From Purpureocillium takamizusanense (lineage: Eukaryota; Ascomycota; Sordariomycetes; Hypocreales; Ophiocordycipitaceae): DNA of 64,000 bases. This document shows positions 1 to 13,300 of this stretch, piece after piece. A program made the position numbers and the translations under genes. Each line of letters begins with the position of its first letter. Positions within the stretch are counted from its first letter, which is position 1. The stretch is from NCBI RefSeq assembly GCF_022605165.1, contig NC_063068.1:992001-1056000 (forward strand). Direction: 5' to 3'. The notes below the pieces were generated by a model. The model did no database searches, was not told the origin of the DNA, and worked only from the letters and a program-made list of their open reading frames with translations.

Positions 1-3000
1 ATGCGAGACATGTTGTAGGCGGCCTGCACCTGGTCGTATTGTTGCAAACGCCTCATGACCTTGCGGTTTTTGTCTTCGAAGTTCTCGTCGCCCTCGTTGG
101 TCTCATTGGGGTCGTCAACCAGCTCGAAGTCGTCCTCTGGCGCAACGCCAGAGTCGGACTGATCCGGCGCGACAGCCACCGGGTTTGGACCAGTCCTGTC
201 ACTTGCACCATCCGAAGTGCTCACGGGAGTCGGTGTAATGGCTGCGGTGGCTGTATTCGCCATGGTGTTGACGCGAAGAGGGGTCATGTCGCCACCTCCT
301 TTCTTCTTCGGGTGAAACTTTTCGTCAACAGCGGAGGCATCTGGTAGCAACCGCAGGCGCATTCGGTTGCGCCCCTCCGTCCGGTCCAGCTTCCACTTTG
401 GTGGTATCGGCTCACTGAACACGGCGCCGGGTCGGCGTAGGTCGCGCTCCATTCTGCGATAGAGAGCCATGAGAAAGGCCGAGTCGTCTTGCTGGTCCTG
501 CAGGAGCCGTTGATACTTGAAGTATTCCGAATTATAGATGCTCTTCATCCAGGCGCCGTTACCGACCTCATGATGGAGCAGCGTTTTTTCGGCACTCACA
601 GCCTCGGCGTGCCATGCTCTGAGCTTGTCTTTCCGCTTGGACAATCGGCCCTTAGCAGTGTCAAATGTCCTTTGATTCTCGGCACTGACAAACTCTTCCC
701 ACGTCTTTGCCATGCTTCCAAAGAAGAGCCCATCCAGGGACGGCCGGTGCTGGTCAACCCACGCAATGAAGCTTTCGTCGTCTACCTCTGTGAGCTTCTG
801 GAAGTCGCGAGACAGCTGGCGCTGGTCGGGCGTCATGCACGAACGGATCATGGCAACGGATTCATCTGGCTTTTGCACCAGAATCACCCGTAAAAAGTTG
901 GCCGCGGCCATCCGAATGGCTGGCTTCCCGCCGATGAGCTTCGTGTAAAGCTGGTACCAGAACAGCTTCAGGTATTCATCGTCCCCGGAGAAGGACTCAA
1001 GAATCGACATCTGCCAGTATGCAAGTTTGTTCATCAAGTCTTTCGCCTCTTTCTCCGTGACATTAGGGTTTTCCAAATCGGACAAACCAAGCAATATGAC
1101 CCTCAAGAGACAGCTGCGTATTGTGTTGAGAGCCGGGTTGCAGAGGCGTACGCTCTTCAGTCGTGCAATATCTGGTCGCTGCAGGAATTCTAGGAGCATC
1201 CCGCCAAAGTCAATCATGGCCTCAGCTCCATCGATAAACCACCCTTCGAAGATTGCTTCCGCGAGGTGTAGGCACAGCCGCGACAGATTGGTCAGAATTC
1301 GCGGTTCGCATATAGCCCGTTGGTTTGCATGGATCTCGTCCGAGATGTTTGCAACAACGCGTTTGAGTATGTATGACTCGAAGTAGGCCTGATGTTCCTG
1401 AAAACCAGGGGGAACCTTTGTGAAAAGACCGAAGCCTGGAAAATCCTTCCGCAAAAAGACCTGGTCGAGAAATACGCCAAGTACGAGATCTAGGACTGTA
1501 TCGGCAGTTCTAGTGCTCCCACTATGGCCCGAATTTCTGTGCTGAAGCGTGAAGGTACTTGAGCTTGGGGAATGAGTCTCGCGTTGTGCGGTGAGCAGCA
1601 CAAACGACGATGCTCGCCGCAGAGGCGTCCCTTTTGGCGGAGTTGACTGAGGCGACGGCACGACCTCAACACTACACGTTCGCACTATGGGGGCGGGTGC
1701 CAGGCCTCCACCAATTGGTCGTATGATCACGTCTCCCCCCTCAAACGTCAGAGCAGAGTCTCGAGAGTTAAGCTCGACATCGGGTGTGACAGAATCAGTG
1801 CTAACAACGACAGGATATAGGGCTGAAAGTAGCAGCCGCACCCATTCCGACGTTAGGGCGAAATCTCGGAACTCATTTGAGCACCTTTGGAGCTGCTTCA
1901 GGAAATCCAATGTGGTTTGCAGCACATCAGCATTTCCGGTCACCCGTTCGCGATCTCCAGAGAAATTTGCTGCGACTTGTCAGAGCGAGAATCCAAATAA
2001 GGCTTTACTCTAGGGGAATGCGAAGGCAACTCACATCGTGTTTGCAAAGCCATGACAATATCCATAGACCGGACTTCACGCTTGGTGTCTGACAAGGAGA
2101 CTCGTGCAAGGGCGGCCAAAGGAGCATCTTTCGCCGGTGAGTCGGGGTCCTCTTGATGCTTCATTACTTCCTTCAAGCCATGTTGCAGCATAGAAGTGAT
2201 AATGATGGATGATTCTGGGTAGGCCACCTTGCGCTTGCCAAACGCTTCGAACAAATTTGCCATGCTGAACGCTCGGTTGAAATTGAAGTCGGCGACATCG
2301 AGGCCGAACAGGATGCTAAAGCATATTGGCCATAACGTCGGGACGTCCCAGAAACGCTTCAATCTGCTTGCCATAATTGTAAAACCGCCACTCTTGGCAG
2401 CAAACTTGGAGGTATATGAGGATCCGTGGGCTACAAGCAATCTCGCAAGGATTTTACATCCGTGCACAACGATGCATGGATCGTCGTCGGCAAGAAGATA
2501 TAGGAGCCACTATCTCAGTTAGACAGCATTCGGTTACAGACATCGGAAAGCGTACCTTGTTCGTCACCGTTCGAGCAAACTTTTTGATGTTGTTCAGGTT
2601 ACCCTTCTCACAGAGAATATGCGAGTACATTGTCAGGACACGAATGCCGAGCTGCTTCTTGGTGAGAAACGAATAGTCCAGAGAGGGGCTCTGAGTCCGG
2701 CTGCCGTCTCCAGCCAACCGCTTCATCGGACCGGGTGTGCTGGATCGCGACATCGCAGATAGAGGCCGCGGCGTGCGTGATGCTGACATGACTGGCGTAT
2801 GAAATGCGTAGGTAATGTAAAGCGACAGTGATCTCATAACTTCCTGGCTGAGGTTCGATTTGACGAGGGCTTGGAATGCATTCATGAAGTGGTCAACGAC
2901 TTCTTCCGAAACGCCTTCGCCCTTCATGGCGTCTAAAAGCCTCTTCACGATTCCTGCGACCCGGTCAGTCAGCTGGACACCACCGGCAATGCCAAACTCA

Positions 3001-5597
3001 CGCATTCGAATCAGCCTTCTGCTGTTGAATTCATGATGCTTGCTATTGACAGCAAAAGTCATGAATTGCTTATAATACAGCTCCTGGATGCGTGGCGCCG
3101 ACCGTCGCCAGATGTCCAGGTCAATGAGGAGGATTCGGTAGGCAAGGGGATTAACGATGAAGGACTCGATCGGCTCGGCGTGGTTGTAGCCGACAAAGTC
3201 CAAGATGAGACTCAACGTTCGAAATGCCAAGCTATCACGATCTTCGTTTGAAATCAGAAGTCGCGGGAATGGAGTATCGACCGTTGGACTGTTGTTGTAA
3301 CCAATCTTGGAACGCAACAGAACTCCCAAGATACCATAGCCATAGTCTCTCTCCATTGCCTCGCTGTTCCGCCAGCTTTTGCGAATGCAGTGAAACATTA
3401 TCTCAAGGGCCCGTACGGTGTCCTCCACGGTTGTGGCTCTTTCCAAGAGCTTCAGCGCGAGCGGCGTAAAGCCGGCAAGACGCCAAAGGTTCTCATCGAG
3501 GTGCGACGGCACAGCCACGAGCGGGTTACCGCGGAAGGACGCGATTCCATGTGTTCTAAACAGCGCATCTGACAAACTGGGAACGGCACAGTTCACCGCA
3601 AGCGCTGAACCCTCTTGGTTGGACATGCGGAAGAGGTTGCGGGTAGACAGGCGCGGCAAAGCACGGAGGAGGCCTGTATCTTGGAACTGCACGTTCTCGG
3701 GGAACGTAGCCGAGGGGAGTATGCTGAGCAGTATTTTGGATTCTGGGAGCAGGGAGCTGGCCTTTTCGCGGACAGCTCGCAGGATGTCCGAGTTCTCATC
3801 TTTTCCGGGATGCGTGATCTCGTTGCGAAGGCCCAGTGTCGCAGATGCCTGATAGGTCTGAAATCCGCCGAGGCTGTCCTGAAAGTTGCCTTGATACCGA
3901 GGGCCAAGCCCGTAGTGCACTGCCAGATAGTCATCGCTCAGGATGTCCTCGAATAAATGGGCCGAGGCGAGCGACCATCTCAATAGTACGACACCAGCTC
4001 CCGTCTGTCCAGATAACTCACGGGGCGTCCCGAGAAACGCTTGCACTGGATTTGTCCGGTTTTGGCTCGAATTGAATGACGCAAAGCTTTCGTTGCTTCC
4101 GTTGGACAGCGGAGGCATGTGGGGGTAGCTGCAGCGGACCTGCTCTGCGAATTCGCCATTCACATAGAGTGAGGCCTTGCTCCCCGTCATGGTCTTGGGT
4201 CGTCGATGAGCGACGGCGATGTGGTACCACTTTTTCTCCCGGAAAACCACAGACTTGAACCTCACACTGGGCTTGTTGGAAAAGACAGACGTCTGAAGTA
4301 TAAAGTTGCGAGTGTCCCTCTCCAAATACATGAGCACGAAACATGTCTGGGAGGCATCAAAAACTCCGAAGATTGTGGTATGAGTCGTCGGGTCGAAAGC
4401 CTCGACTCGAATCCATGCCGTGAATGTGTAGCCGGCGGATGACTGGGGCGGAAACGGGCGTCCCAGGCTGGGTAGCTCGAGAGAAGAATACCCTTGGAGA
4501 GAGAGGTCAAATTGAAAAAAGGGAGGTCCGGCGTAGGCGGACATCATCTCCAGGCAAAAGTCCGCAGCTTTAGATCCTGGGGCGGACAGCAGAAATTGCG
4601 TGTCCGCCGGTTCGTTGACACCCAGAAATATGAGCAGCCGGCATATCGTTAGTAACCGCTCCCGCTCAGCCTCCTCCAGCCAACCCTGTCCAAAGGCGAC
4701 GCGCAGAAACTGGGAGAGAACGCCAGTAGAATGAACGGCTGCGCGGTTATAGATTGAAACCTTGATGGCGCAGAGGATAGTTTCGAGTACAAGAATCGAG
4801 CTCGGATTCGCCGCAGAGCCTTCGGGTCGCGGGATCGTGGTCCAGAAGCTGATAACAGCCCTCAGGATTCCAGGGAACCGAATGACTGTCTTTGTGTTGA
4901 CGACTTCGTGCACACTCGGTCCGATATTTCGGACTGAACGCGCGAGGACGAGATCCCATTGCTCCTCTTCCTCCTGTTTCGCCTGTTCGTCGCTCGGGCT
5001 CGCGCCGTCCGTGGGGTCTGGTCGGAGGGTCGCGGCGACAGACTGACAGAGCAGATCCAGCGCTTCGTCGTCCACTGCGAAAGATAGGAGTTTCCCAAAG
5101 ACGTGACAGCTGATCCAGGGGTCCGGTTCGGCGCCTCCAAGACCAATACTAGCAATGATCTGTTCGAGTGCCTCCCAGCCGCCGCCTTCGACCCGGTATC
5201 GAAAGTATCGGCGGTTGCCCGCGTGCCCGCGCATGGCAGCTGACAGCACGTTCAAGAAAGCTCCCAGGAGCTTGAACAACGAGAGCATTTCAGTCTCGGT
5301 TCTCTTTCGCGGGTCATAGAAGCCGGAGAAGTGACGAAGCAGGCCGAGAACGGACTCAAAGCCATGAGCATGGCGGAACTCGTCCTGGTGGACTGACGAG
5401 GCTGGCGCCGACACATGCTGGGCGATCTGCCGCAAGGACGTGACGGACTTGTTCACTTCCGGAAAGCCGGTATCGCTCGGGGTCGCGGCGTCGCTTGTCA
5501 GAGTGTCGAGTAGGCCGCGGAGGATCTCGAACGAGTGGGACGGGGCCTGGGTTGAGGTCGCGGTCGAGGACCGATACCGTCTGGGGATCGATGCCAT
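1..5597 (-). CDS. BEACH-family protein (Bph1/LYST/neurobeachin-like), N-terminal part, truncated by the window edge
   Basis: Exons read 5597-2556, 2509-2035 and 1969-1, giving at least 1,828 residues with no stop before the edge. Both introns (2510-2555, 46 nt, GTACGC..ATAG; 1970-2034, 65 nt, GTGAGT..GCAG) restore frame precisely. The first ends at a CTAACTGAGATAG branch/acceptor stretch. Residues about 355-525 form a concanavalin A-like module (YTFTAWIRV, WYHIAVAHR), typical of the region N-terminal to PH-BEACH. Near residue 1700 the motif RTEGRNRMRLRLL appears, which in this family directly precedes the PH-BEACH module. An acidic linker follows. PH, BEACH and WD40 domains must lie beyond position 1 and are not seen. 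Family members are giant cytosolic scaffolds in membrane traffic and vacuole/lysosome biology; that role is family knowledge. The ATG at 5597 opens a long uninterrupted frame. Confidence 0.9.
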
Positions 5598-7989
5598 GGT
5601 GCTGTCGCCGCCGCGTGCTCGTTCCAGAGCCTCCTCCTAAAGCCCTTCAAGGGTCCATGCAACCTCTTATGGCATGTGCGTGTAGCAGCAGCATCTAGCT
5701 GGACGTGCGATGGTCGGCTCAGCGACGTGGGGCACTCGATTGGGATAGAGGTGATTGACGACCGAACCGCTTCCAGAGATTGCGACGGTGGGTGACCAGC
5801 TGCCCGTTCAAGCGTGCCTCCGGTAGATGCGTATCATCTAACGCCGTGTTCTAGCTGCAGAGAAACAATACGATTGCTAGGTGTTGCAGCGCGACGCGTC
5901 TGAGGATGGAAATATTGAAGCCTGTTGTAGCGATGAGCTGTGTGCGTCAGCCTTGGAGAAGCGTGGCTCGTCGCGCGGCGGAGCTCCCGTGCTGCCCCGC
6001 AGGCAGAGGAGGCACTTGCTAGCGCGAGACGTTGTAGGTAGGAGCTGTAGGTAGCTATAATTGAAGTTGGAACGGGGGCTGGAGCTAGGGCGAGTTGGGG
6101 TAACAGACAAAGTGGTATTGGCATCAACTGAGGCCTTGGGCGGATGGGCTCGGTCGCTCGCCATCGGTTGTAGAATGGACTCGAAGCAAAGAATAATCCA
6201 GGGATTTTCCATTTACTCCTTTTATATCGAGATCCACGCTGGTCGTTGACTGCTGCGCTTCCGTTAATTTCTACTTCCAAAGATGCACACCAATCCGGTG
6301 TAGGGTAAGTTGATGGCCAGAGCTGGGGGTTGCAACAGTAAGCGAGTGAAAGGCGGAGATGATGACTCGTAAAACACCCCTCACCAAGACGAATTGGTGT
6401 CATCTTGAATGATGAGTACTCATGTAGCGACTGAATTTCTACCAGCACTATTAATGACGCTTTGTAGATCCCGGCGGCCCTGCGCCGGGCGGCTAGGACC
6501 GCATCTCGGGCAATCGTCCCATCAGCCCCTGTGCCTATCCATGACGTGCCCCGGCAAGATGGTGGCGCCAGAACCCTGAGGTCATTGCCCAAGTCCACCC
6601 AAGGCTACCCCAGGCCACTGTCCCTGCAGGCTCGAAAGGCAGTAGCAGCGCCAAACCCGCAGCCTGGGACGAGTAACATTTCGCCACCGCGAACTGTGCC
6701 TTTGAATTCAGCACGCGACTCACGACATCAGGGAGCCGGCGGCGCCGCACGAGAAGAGGCGCCGATGGGGGTGGCTCGCATGCAGCACGTGCCAGGGACT
6801 GGCGGTGATCAGGCGGACGCCAACGGCGGTGCTTGGAAGCGGGCGGAGAGGTTCCCCCGCATTCATTGTTGACTGACACGCGCAAAGGTACGTACTCTGC
6901 GCCGCCGCCTGCCAGATTGGTCTGCAGGTGGCCTTGCGCCCTCCGCTGCTGCGCTGCGCTGCAGTCTGCTCCGCTGCTGTGCGCCCTGGCAAGCTCTCGG
7001 CTTACGCACCGCCGCCTGATGCCTTGGTCGACCGCGCTGTCGTCATCCACGTTTCATGGAACCGGGAGCAGATGTAGTATGACCCGAACCCAGGCGTCCG
7101 CCTCCAAGTGCTCTGTATTGTAGAGTGCGCGCAATGCAATGCAACGCAGAGAGTAGAGAAGCCACGCACGGCGTCCCAGCTGGGCGGCGGCGAGGCTCTT
7201 GCCACGGGCGCAGCCACCGAGGTCAGCCCCGAGCCTCACGGGCGGCTGCTCCCAGGTACAGGTACAGGCACTGTGCTGTACTCGATCCGACCTGTCGTGT
7301 CTCATGCCAGGGACCAGCTGATGCAGACCATACCCCCGAGTCCCCCCTTCAACAGCCTCGTCTCGCCAGGAGCCCCAGTTGTGGCCAGCCGGGGAGCTCG
7401 GCGCACGCGTGCCAGCACCCGATCTACATCCCACGGATGATACATTGCACGAGTGCGATGAATCAACCCTGTCCAGCCATCACCATCCATCTAGAGTTCG
7501 CGGTGAGAGGTCCGCTATCGAGCAGCGCCGCTCGGGCTTATCGCCATCGCTGTGGGAACCATCCAGCGCCCAGGGCCCTCCACTGGCCCGCTGTCGGATC
7601 CACCGGGTTGGGCGCGTGCGGCACGACCGCCTAGACACTAAACCCTGTTGGGAATAGCATCCGCCGGCGGCTCCCACGTCCACTGCTTCCCCAGTGCTGG
7701 ATGCGTCACTGCCGCCATCGGCTGGGGCGAGACACCACTGGCTGCCCGCTTATCAGGTGCCCGTCCCCAAAAGCGCCTCGTCATCCTCTCTCCCTCCTCC
7801 CGCCATCCTCCTTCCTCCTTCGACATCAACTGCATCCTCCCCATCCAACTCCTCCCATCTCCCAGCGTCTCTTTCCATCGCGTTTGAGGTCGTCGGCAGC
7901 TGTTTGTTGTGGTACCGCTTTGTTTTCTGGCTCCTCTTCGTTTGTGTCGCAGGTAGACCGACGAGGCAGCTTGCCATCACGCCATCATC
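5598..7989. other. Intergenic region between divergent BEACH and protease genes
   Basis: About 2.4 kb with no gene I can support. It should hold the 5' regions of both flanking genes. Open frames here change frame without shared composition and lack a believable start. A pyrimidine-rich tract at about 7785-7870 (repeated TCCTCC/CCATCC) precedes the protease start by roughly 120-200 bases and resembles a fungal transcription-start/leader tract. Confidence 0.6.
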
Positions 7990-9664
7990 ATGAAGGCCGC
8001 CGCCATCGCCCTGTCCGTGGCCGCCATCGCCGAGGCCACCTCATTCAAGATCGGCACCATCCACGACAAGTCTGCTCCCATTCTATCCTCCACTCACGCC
8101 GAGGTCATCCCCAACGCCTATATTATCAAGTTCAAGGAGCACGTCGATGACTCCAAAGCATCCGATCACCACTCGTGGCTCAAGAACATAAACGAGGATG
8201 AGGAGGGCCGCCTTGAGCTCCGCAAGCGCGGTATCATTGATGACATTGTCGCCACTGTGAAGCACGAGTACAAGATTGGTGTCGACGGAGCCAAAGCTGC
8301 TTTCCGTGGCTATGCCGGTGTCTTCTCTGACAGTGCTATCGAGCAGATCCGGAATCGCCCAGATGTAAGTCCGAGCCTCGGCCGAGGACTGTCCGTGGTA
8401 TGAAGCACACACTGACACATGCGCATAGGTTGAGTACATTGAGCGCGATTCGATTGTCCGCACCATGCTTCCCCTCAACGCCGAGGATGCCGTGACTGAG
8501 GATACCTGCGATGGCGAAGAAGAAAAGCAGGCTCCCTGGGGCCTTGCTCGTGTGTCTCACCGTAAGACGCTCAACTTCGGTACCTTCAACAAGTACCTCT
8601 ACGCTGCCGAGGGCGGCGAGGGCGTTGACGCCTATGTGATTGACACTGGCTGCAACACCGAGCACGTCGACTTTGAGGGCCGCGCCAAGTGGGGTAAGAC
8701 CATTCCCAGTGGCGACGCCGACGAGGACGGCAACGGCCACGGCACTCACTGCTCCGGTACCATTGCCGGCAAGAAGTACGGTGTTGCCAAGAAGGCCAAC
8801 ATCTACGCCGTCAAGGTCCTCCGCTCCAACGGTTCCGGCAGCATGTCTGACGTGGTCCGCGGCGTCGAGTACGCCGCCCAGAGCCACCTCGAGCAGGTCA
8901 AGGCTGCCAAGGACGGCAAGCGCAAGGGCTTCAAGGGCTCCGTCGCCAACATGTCGCTGGGTGGTGGCAAGACTCAGGCTCTTGACGCCGCCGTCAATGC
9001 CGCCGTCGAGTCTGGCATTCACTTCGCTGTCGCCGCTGGCAACGACAACGCCGATGCCTGCAACTACTCTCCCGCTGCCGCCTCTCAGCCCGTGACCGTC
9101 GGTGCTTCTGCTCTCGATGATAGCCGCGCCTACTTCTCCAACTATGGCGAGTGCACCGACATCTTCGCCCCCGGCCTGAGCATCCAGTCCACCTGGATCG
9201 GCTCCAAGTACGCTGTCAACACCATTTCGGGCACCTCGATGGCCTCGCCCCACATCTGCGGTCTCCTTGCCTACTACCTGTCTCTGCAGCCTGCGAAGGA
9301 CTCCGAGTTCTCTGTTGCCCCCATCACGCCCAAGAAGCTCAAGGAGACTCTGATTGAAATCTCGACTGAGGGAGTTCTGAGCGACATTCCTGCCAAGACA
9401 CCCAACAAGCTTGCCTGGAACGGCGGTGGCTGCAATAACTTCTCCAAGATTGTATCTGCCGGAGGATACAAGGCTGAGCGCGCCCCGAGCACTATGGAGA
9501 AGCTCGAGAAGCTCGAGGATGTTGTCATTGAGGACATGATGGCCGTCAAGGGCAAAATCGTTGAGGCCGCGTCTGCTGGCCAGTCTGAGCTCGAGAAGCT
9601 TGTCCATGTCGCCGAACTTGCCAAGAAGAAGCTCAAGGGCTTGAAGGTCGAAATCGCCTTTTAA
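7990..9664 (+). CDS. Vacuolar subtilisin-like serine protease (cerevisin / proteinase B type)
   Basis: Two exons, 7990-8364 and 8429-9664, joined across a 64-nt intron (GTAAGT, branch CTGAC, acceptor CATAG), give 536 residues, the usual size for fungal proteinase B precursors. Residues 1-17 form a signal peptide. An I9-type propeptide follows (NAYIIKFKEH, residues about 43-52). The peptidase S8 domain has the full triad: Asp197 (VIDTG), His229 (GHGTHCSGT) and Ser395 (GTSMASPH), with oxyanion Asn330 (AAGND). The C-terminal tail (after about residue 470) is Lys/Glu-rich and helical, as in the cleaved tail of cerevisin-type proenzymes. The expected role is vacuolar protein turnover and zymogen activation; in insect or nematode pathogens the family is also linked to development and virulence (family knowledge). 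Strong GC3 bias suggests high expression. Confidence 0.95.
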
Positions 9665-10315
9665 ATGGCCGCAGTTCCATCGGCCCACGGGCCAGACGGC
9701 GCGACCTAGCCGTCGCGGAGGCCCCGATTTGTTTTGGGTATAACGATAGCAGACGGGCTTGGTAACTGGCGTAGATCGCGGGTTTTTATATTTGTGTGTA
9801 CTTGTTTGCATGGGATATGCCCTGTAACAGGATGGCTTTGTCAGGTTGCTTCATCCGTCCATTCGTATCAATACATTTTCATTGTGTAGATACAGCGTTG
9901 CCACACCCCCTAGACCTGTGCTTGTTGATGCGCTTGAGGGTCGCCTTTCTTGGGGCCCATGGGAGACACGAGACAAGTACTGTGGGCGTCCAGCATCCGC
10001 CATCGCTCCTTCTTCACAATGCCAGCTCGGATGCGACCTCGTCCGTCCTTGCCCATCGGCAGGCAGGAGCTTCATCGCCCATCCCTCCTGCCCGTGAACG
10101 ATGGGCGCGATTTGGCTTACCACGTCTGCCCGCCCCTTGTTGCCCCTCAACTGTCCCTTTCAAGCTCGCCCACGCCGCTTCAACCGTGTGCCCGTTTCGA
10201 ATAGCCTCACTACTATCCCAGCACAACTTACACGCCCGATTTCTAAAAAGTTTCCGCTAGTATAAGCAACGATTCTGGTTGACGCCGACGGTCCGCTTCT
10301 GTTGCTAGTACGGCA
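9665..10315. other. Intergenic region, protease 3' end to hypothetical gene promoter
   Basis: About 650 bases between two plus-strand genes. The first part should be the 3'UTR of the protease and the rest the promoter and leader of the next gene. I see no further gene, TATA box or repeat that I would name. Confidence 0.5.
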
Positions 10316-13300
10316 ATGCTGCGTCGCAACAGCTCCCGCAGCAAGCAGCGACGCCCCCTCGTCCGAAGCAAGTCCGCCAACTCCATCTTCACCAGCCTCA
10401 CCGTCATCGAACCCTCAGACGCGGAGCGGGACGCACTAGTTGCCGCAAAGCTTTCATTTGACCGGGCTCAGGCACGACAGAGCAAAAGCAGTCGCGACGT
10501 GCCGTCGCCTTCGAAGGATACGACCGGCTGTACGCTGACCCGGAGCAACACTGTCGCCTGTGGGACGGATCGTATTAGGGACGCTACCGCGAGACCGAGA
10601 CCGCAAAGCTCTGTCGGCCATTGTAACATGCAGAAGCAACAGAGTATCAGGTTCGCAGGGCCGAACGCCCGACCACGCAAGCCCTTGGCCGTGAGAGCGA
10701 ATGAGGCATCCCTTGCCCATCATAAGGCCTTATATGAGGCCGAACCTTGCAGATCGCACCAAAAGCTGAAGCTCGCATTGTCGGATTATGCGCGAAACCC
10801 TGGTGTTGTTCGTGCTGGGGGTATCTCTCCCAACGGCGAGGGCGATCCGGGCTTGTCACCTCAACGTGGCCTAGGGGCCGAACCGTACTCGATGGGGAGG
10901 CTACGAAAGTCCAGATCCATGATCACCGCTCTTCAGACCACATCGCATTTTGACACCAGCGACGATCCAGATGATCGACTTGACACCTGGCTGTCTGCTG
11001 CTCAGGATGGCAGCGACGACAAGGAGAACGCACAGGCACGCCACTTCCGAGGGCACAGTCTTCGAGCTCCCAAGTCAATGAGCTTTCTGCGTGGCACCGA
11101 ACATTCTTGGTCAAGCAGCCGGGTGAACAATGGAGTTACTAGCTCAATAATTCCGGGACATACCGCATGGCGAAGCGCTTCTCGAACACGCCTGCGGAGG
11201 CACCCTTCCCTATTCTTTCGGTCAAAGCATCGTCGTTGTGAAACATCGATTGGGATGCCCAGATCGCTCCGCAACAGCAGCGACAACAGTGCTGGACAGT
11301 CGTCGGCATTTTCTGGTAGCAGTACTACTGCCATAAAGCACTCAGGGCTGCGCTTCACGGCACGCAAAGTCTCAAGGTCGTTACGCACCAGATTCAAGGG
11401 GCTTTTCGGCAAGCCACACAGCGCTGACGATGCCGTTGGACCTGGCATTCACTTTCCCCAACAGCCGGCGTCCGAAACCGAGAGTTGCATTATTGGGATC
11501 AGTGCTGAGGAGCCGGAGGAGGCGTCTGTGTCGATAGTTCCGTCCCATGTGCCATCGCTACACGCTGTACCAAGCAATCAGCAGTTGCGATCTCGCCAAG
11601 GCAGCCTTAAGAGTATTTACTTGGAGCAGCACGCGACATCCGACGATAAATCTCGCGTCACAAGTTGGACAAATTCTACCAACACGGTGGCGAGCGCTGC
11701 GTCGCATGCGGAATGGGAGCGTCAGCGCCTTTCTGTCATTAAAGAAAACGGCATGCATGTTCCGTCATCTGCGAGACAATGCAGTCGACCTGCAGCGCTC
11801 ACGTCAGGGTACCAAGACACCCTAAGTACTAACGAACAAGTCTACTCTGCTTTGCTACAGCGTCTCCGTGAGAAGTGGCAGAATGACGGCGAAAATAGCT
11901 GCAAGAAGGTCGAGATGCGCAATTTCGTGCCACTCCGAAGCAGTTCGGTCGAGCATGGCGATAGCTGGTCCCCTCCAACAATCAGGCACGTCCAGTCGGA
12001 CGACGATGTGTTCCAAGACACGCCTAAAGCGGATGGAGAAGTGACAGAGGCACATTATTCGGGGTTGGACAAAACAAACCTGGTTCGCATGGCTTCTTAC
12101 CGAGCGTATCCCAATCCGACAGCGGGAGACGGTCTCGGCTTGACCCCTAACAGAGCCAGGCCGTCGTATGTGGAGCAGCCCAGAAGTGTGGCACACACTT
12201 ACGCATCCTTGGGCAGTCCGACAGGTCCCTTTTTTCGAGCTGCCAGTCCCTACCGTCGCGCTCTGCGGGAAACGATAAAGGACCAGCAAGAGTCGGGCTA
12301 CACACATGCCCTCGACACCAGATACCTGAGCACGCTGTCTGCCCTCAGCCTCCCATCTCGACATCCGAGCACAGTCGGCTCGGAGCAGGACCTCAAGAAG
12401 ATGTATGCGGAAAGCTCCTACTCGTGTACCACAGACGACATTGATACTGGAACGAGCGAGGAAGCGCTTGCAACGTCGCCGCCGACCAAACATGACCATG
12501 GAGACGCTTTGGTTATTGCAAAGCACGCAGCATGTAAGCATGAATTGCTCCATAGCCGAGACATCTCCGAAGCAAGCTCCATGGAGTGGAAGACATGGCT
12601 GAGCGCGAACGTTTCGAAGCTGGAAACTCCCTCAACAACACTGAACGCAGAGGCAAAGTACGACGTATCGGGGAGCCTACCCCTGACTGGGCATGTCAGA
12701 GAGCGCGCGGAGATTGACTCTCCAGGTGACTTGGTCAAGTCCGAGGGGGCCCTCTCAGCAGGCAAGGGAGATTCGACTCCATTAAGGCAGAGCAATGACT
12801 TGTGCAAGACACAAACGTTCATAGACACCAGACAAGGGCAGTCTAGGGGGACTGACGAAAACTCGCCTCCGGAATCGTGCAGTCGCGTGCACCATGGAGG
12901 TAGCGACAGGCCACCGCCCGTCCCATTGAGGAGCTGTCTCCGGACTGTGCCGTCGCTGCCGAGTCTCGGTGCAAACGAGGCAAGCAATAGACGAACAACA
13001 GCCATGTTGCCGAGGATGCGTTCTCTGAATGCTATGGCGCTCGCGACTTCGCCTCGAGAGGAGCAACTATCGAGCCGGCGGGCACGGGCCCGTCTAGGGG
13101 CTGGCAAGTTGTCGCCGGCCAAGTCAAGCCCAGGGCTTACGGCAGCATTTAAGGAACAATTTGGAAAAGCGACAGGCGACCTCACAAGGCGCGGTCTCGA
13201 TGATGATAGAGTTCTATATCTTGGGAGTCCTCAGTCGCGCCCAAAGAGCCCGAGCGTCTCCGACAAGGAACAGACGGATTGGGAGGCACAGAAGTTGGGG

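Noticed and set aside
2454..2555. A stop at 2454 ending the long BEACH-family exon
   Set aside because: An intron at 2510-2555 with good sites restores a longer continuous protein, so the stop is not the gene's end.
5834..6598. A 254-codon minus-strand frame upstream of the BEACH gene
   Set aside because: No domain or splice support and mixed composition.
8336..9811. A 491-codon minus-strand frame antisense to the protease gene
   Set aside because: It mirrors the strong GC3 bias of the protease exons, spans the intron and has no recognisable domain; the plus-strand protease is certain.
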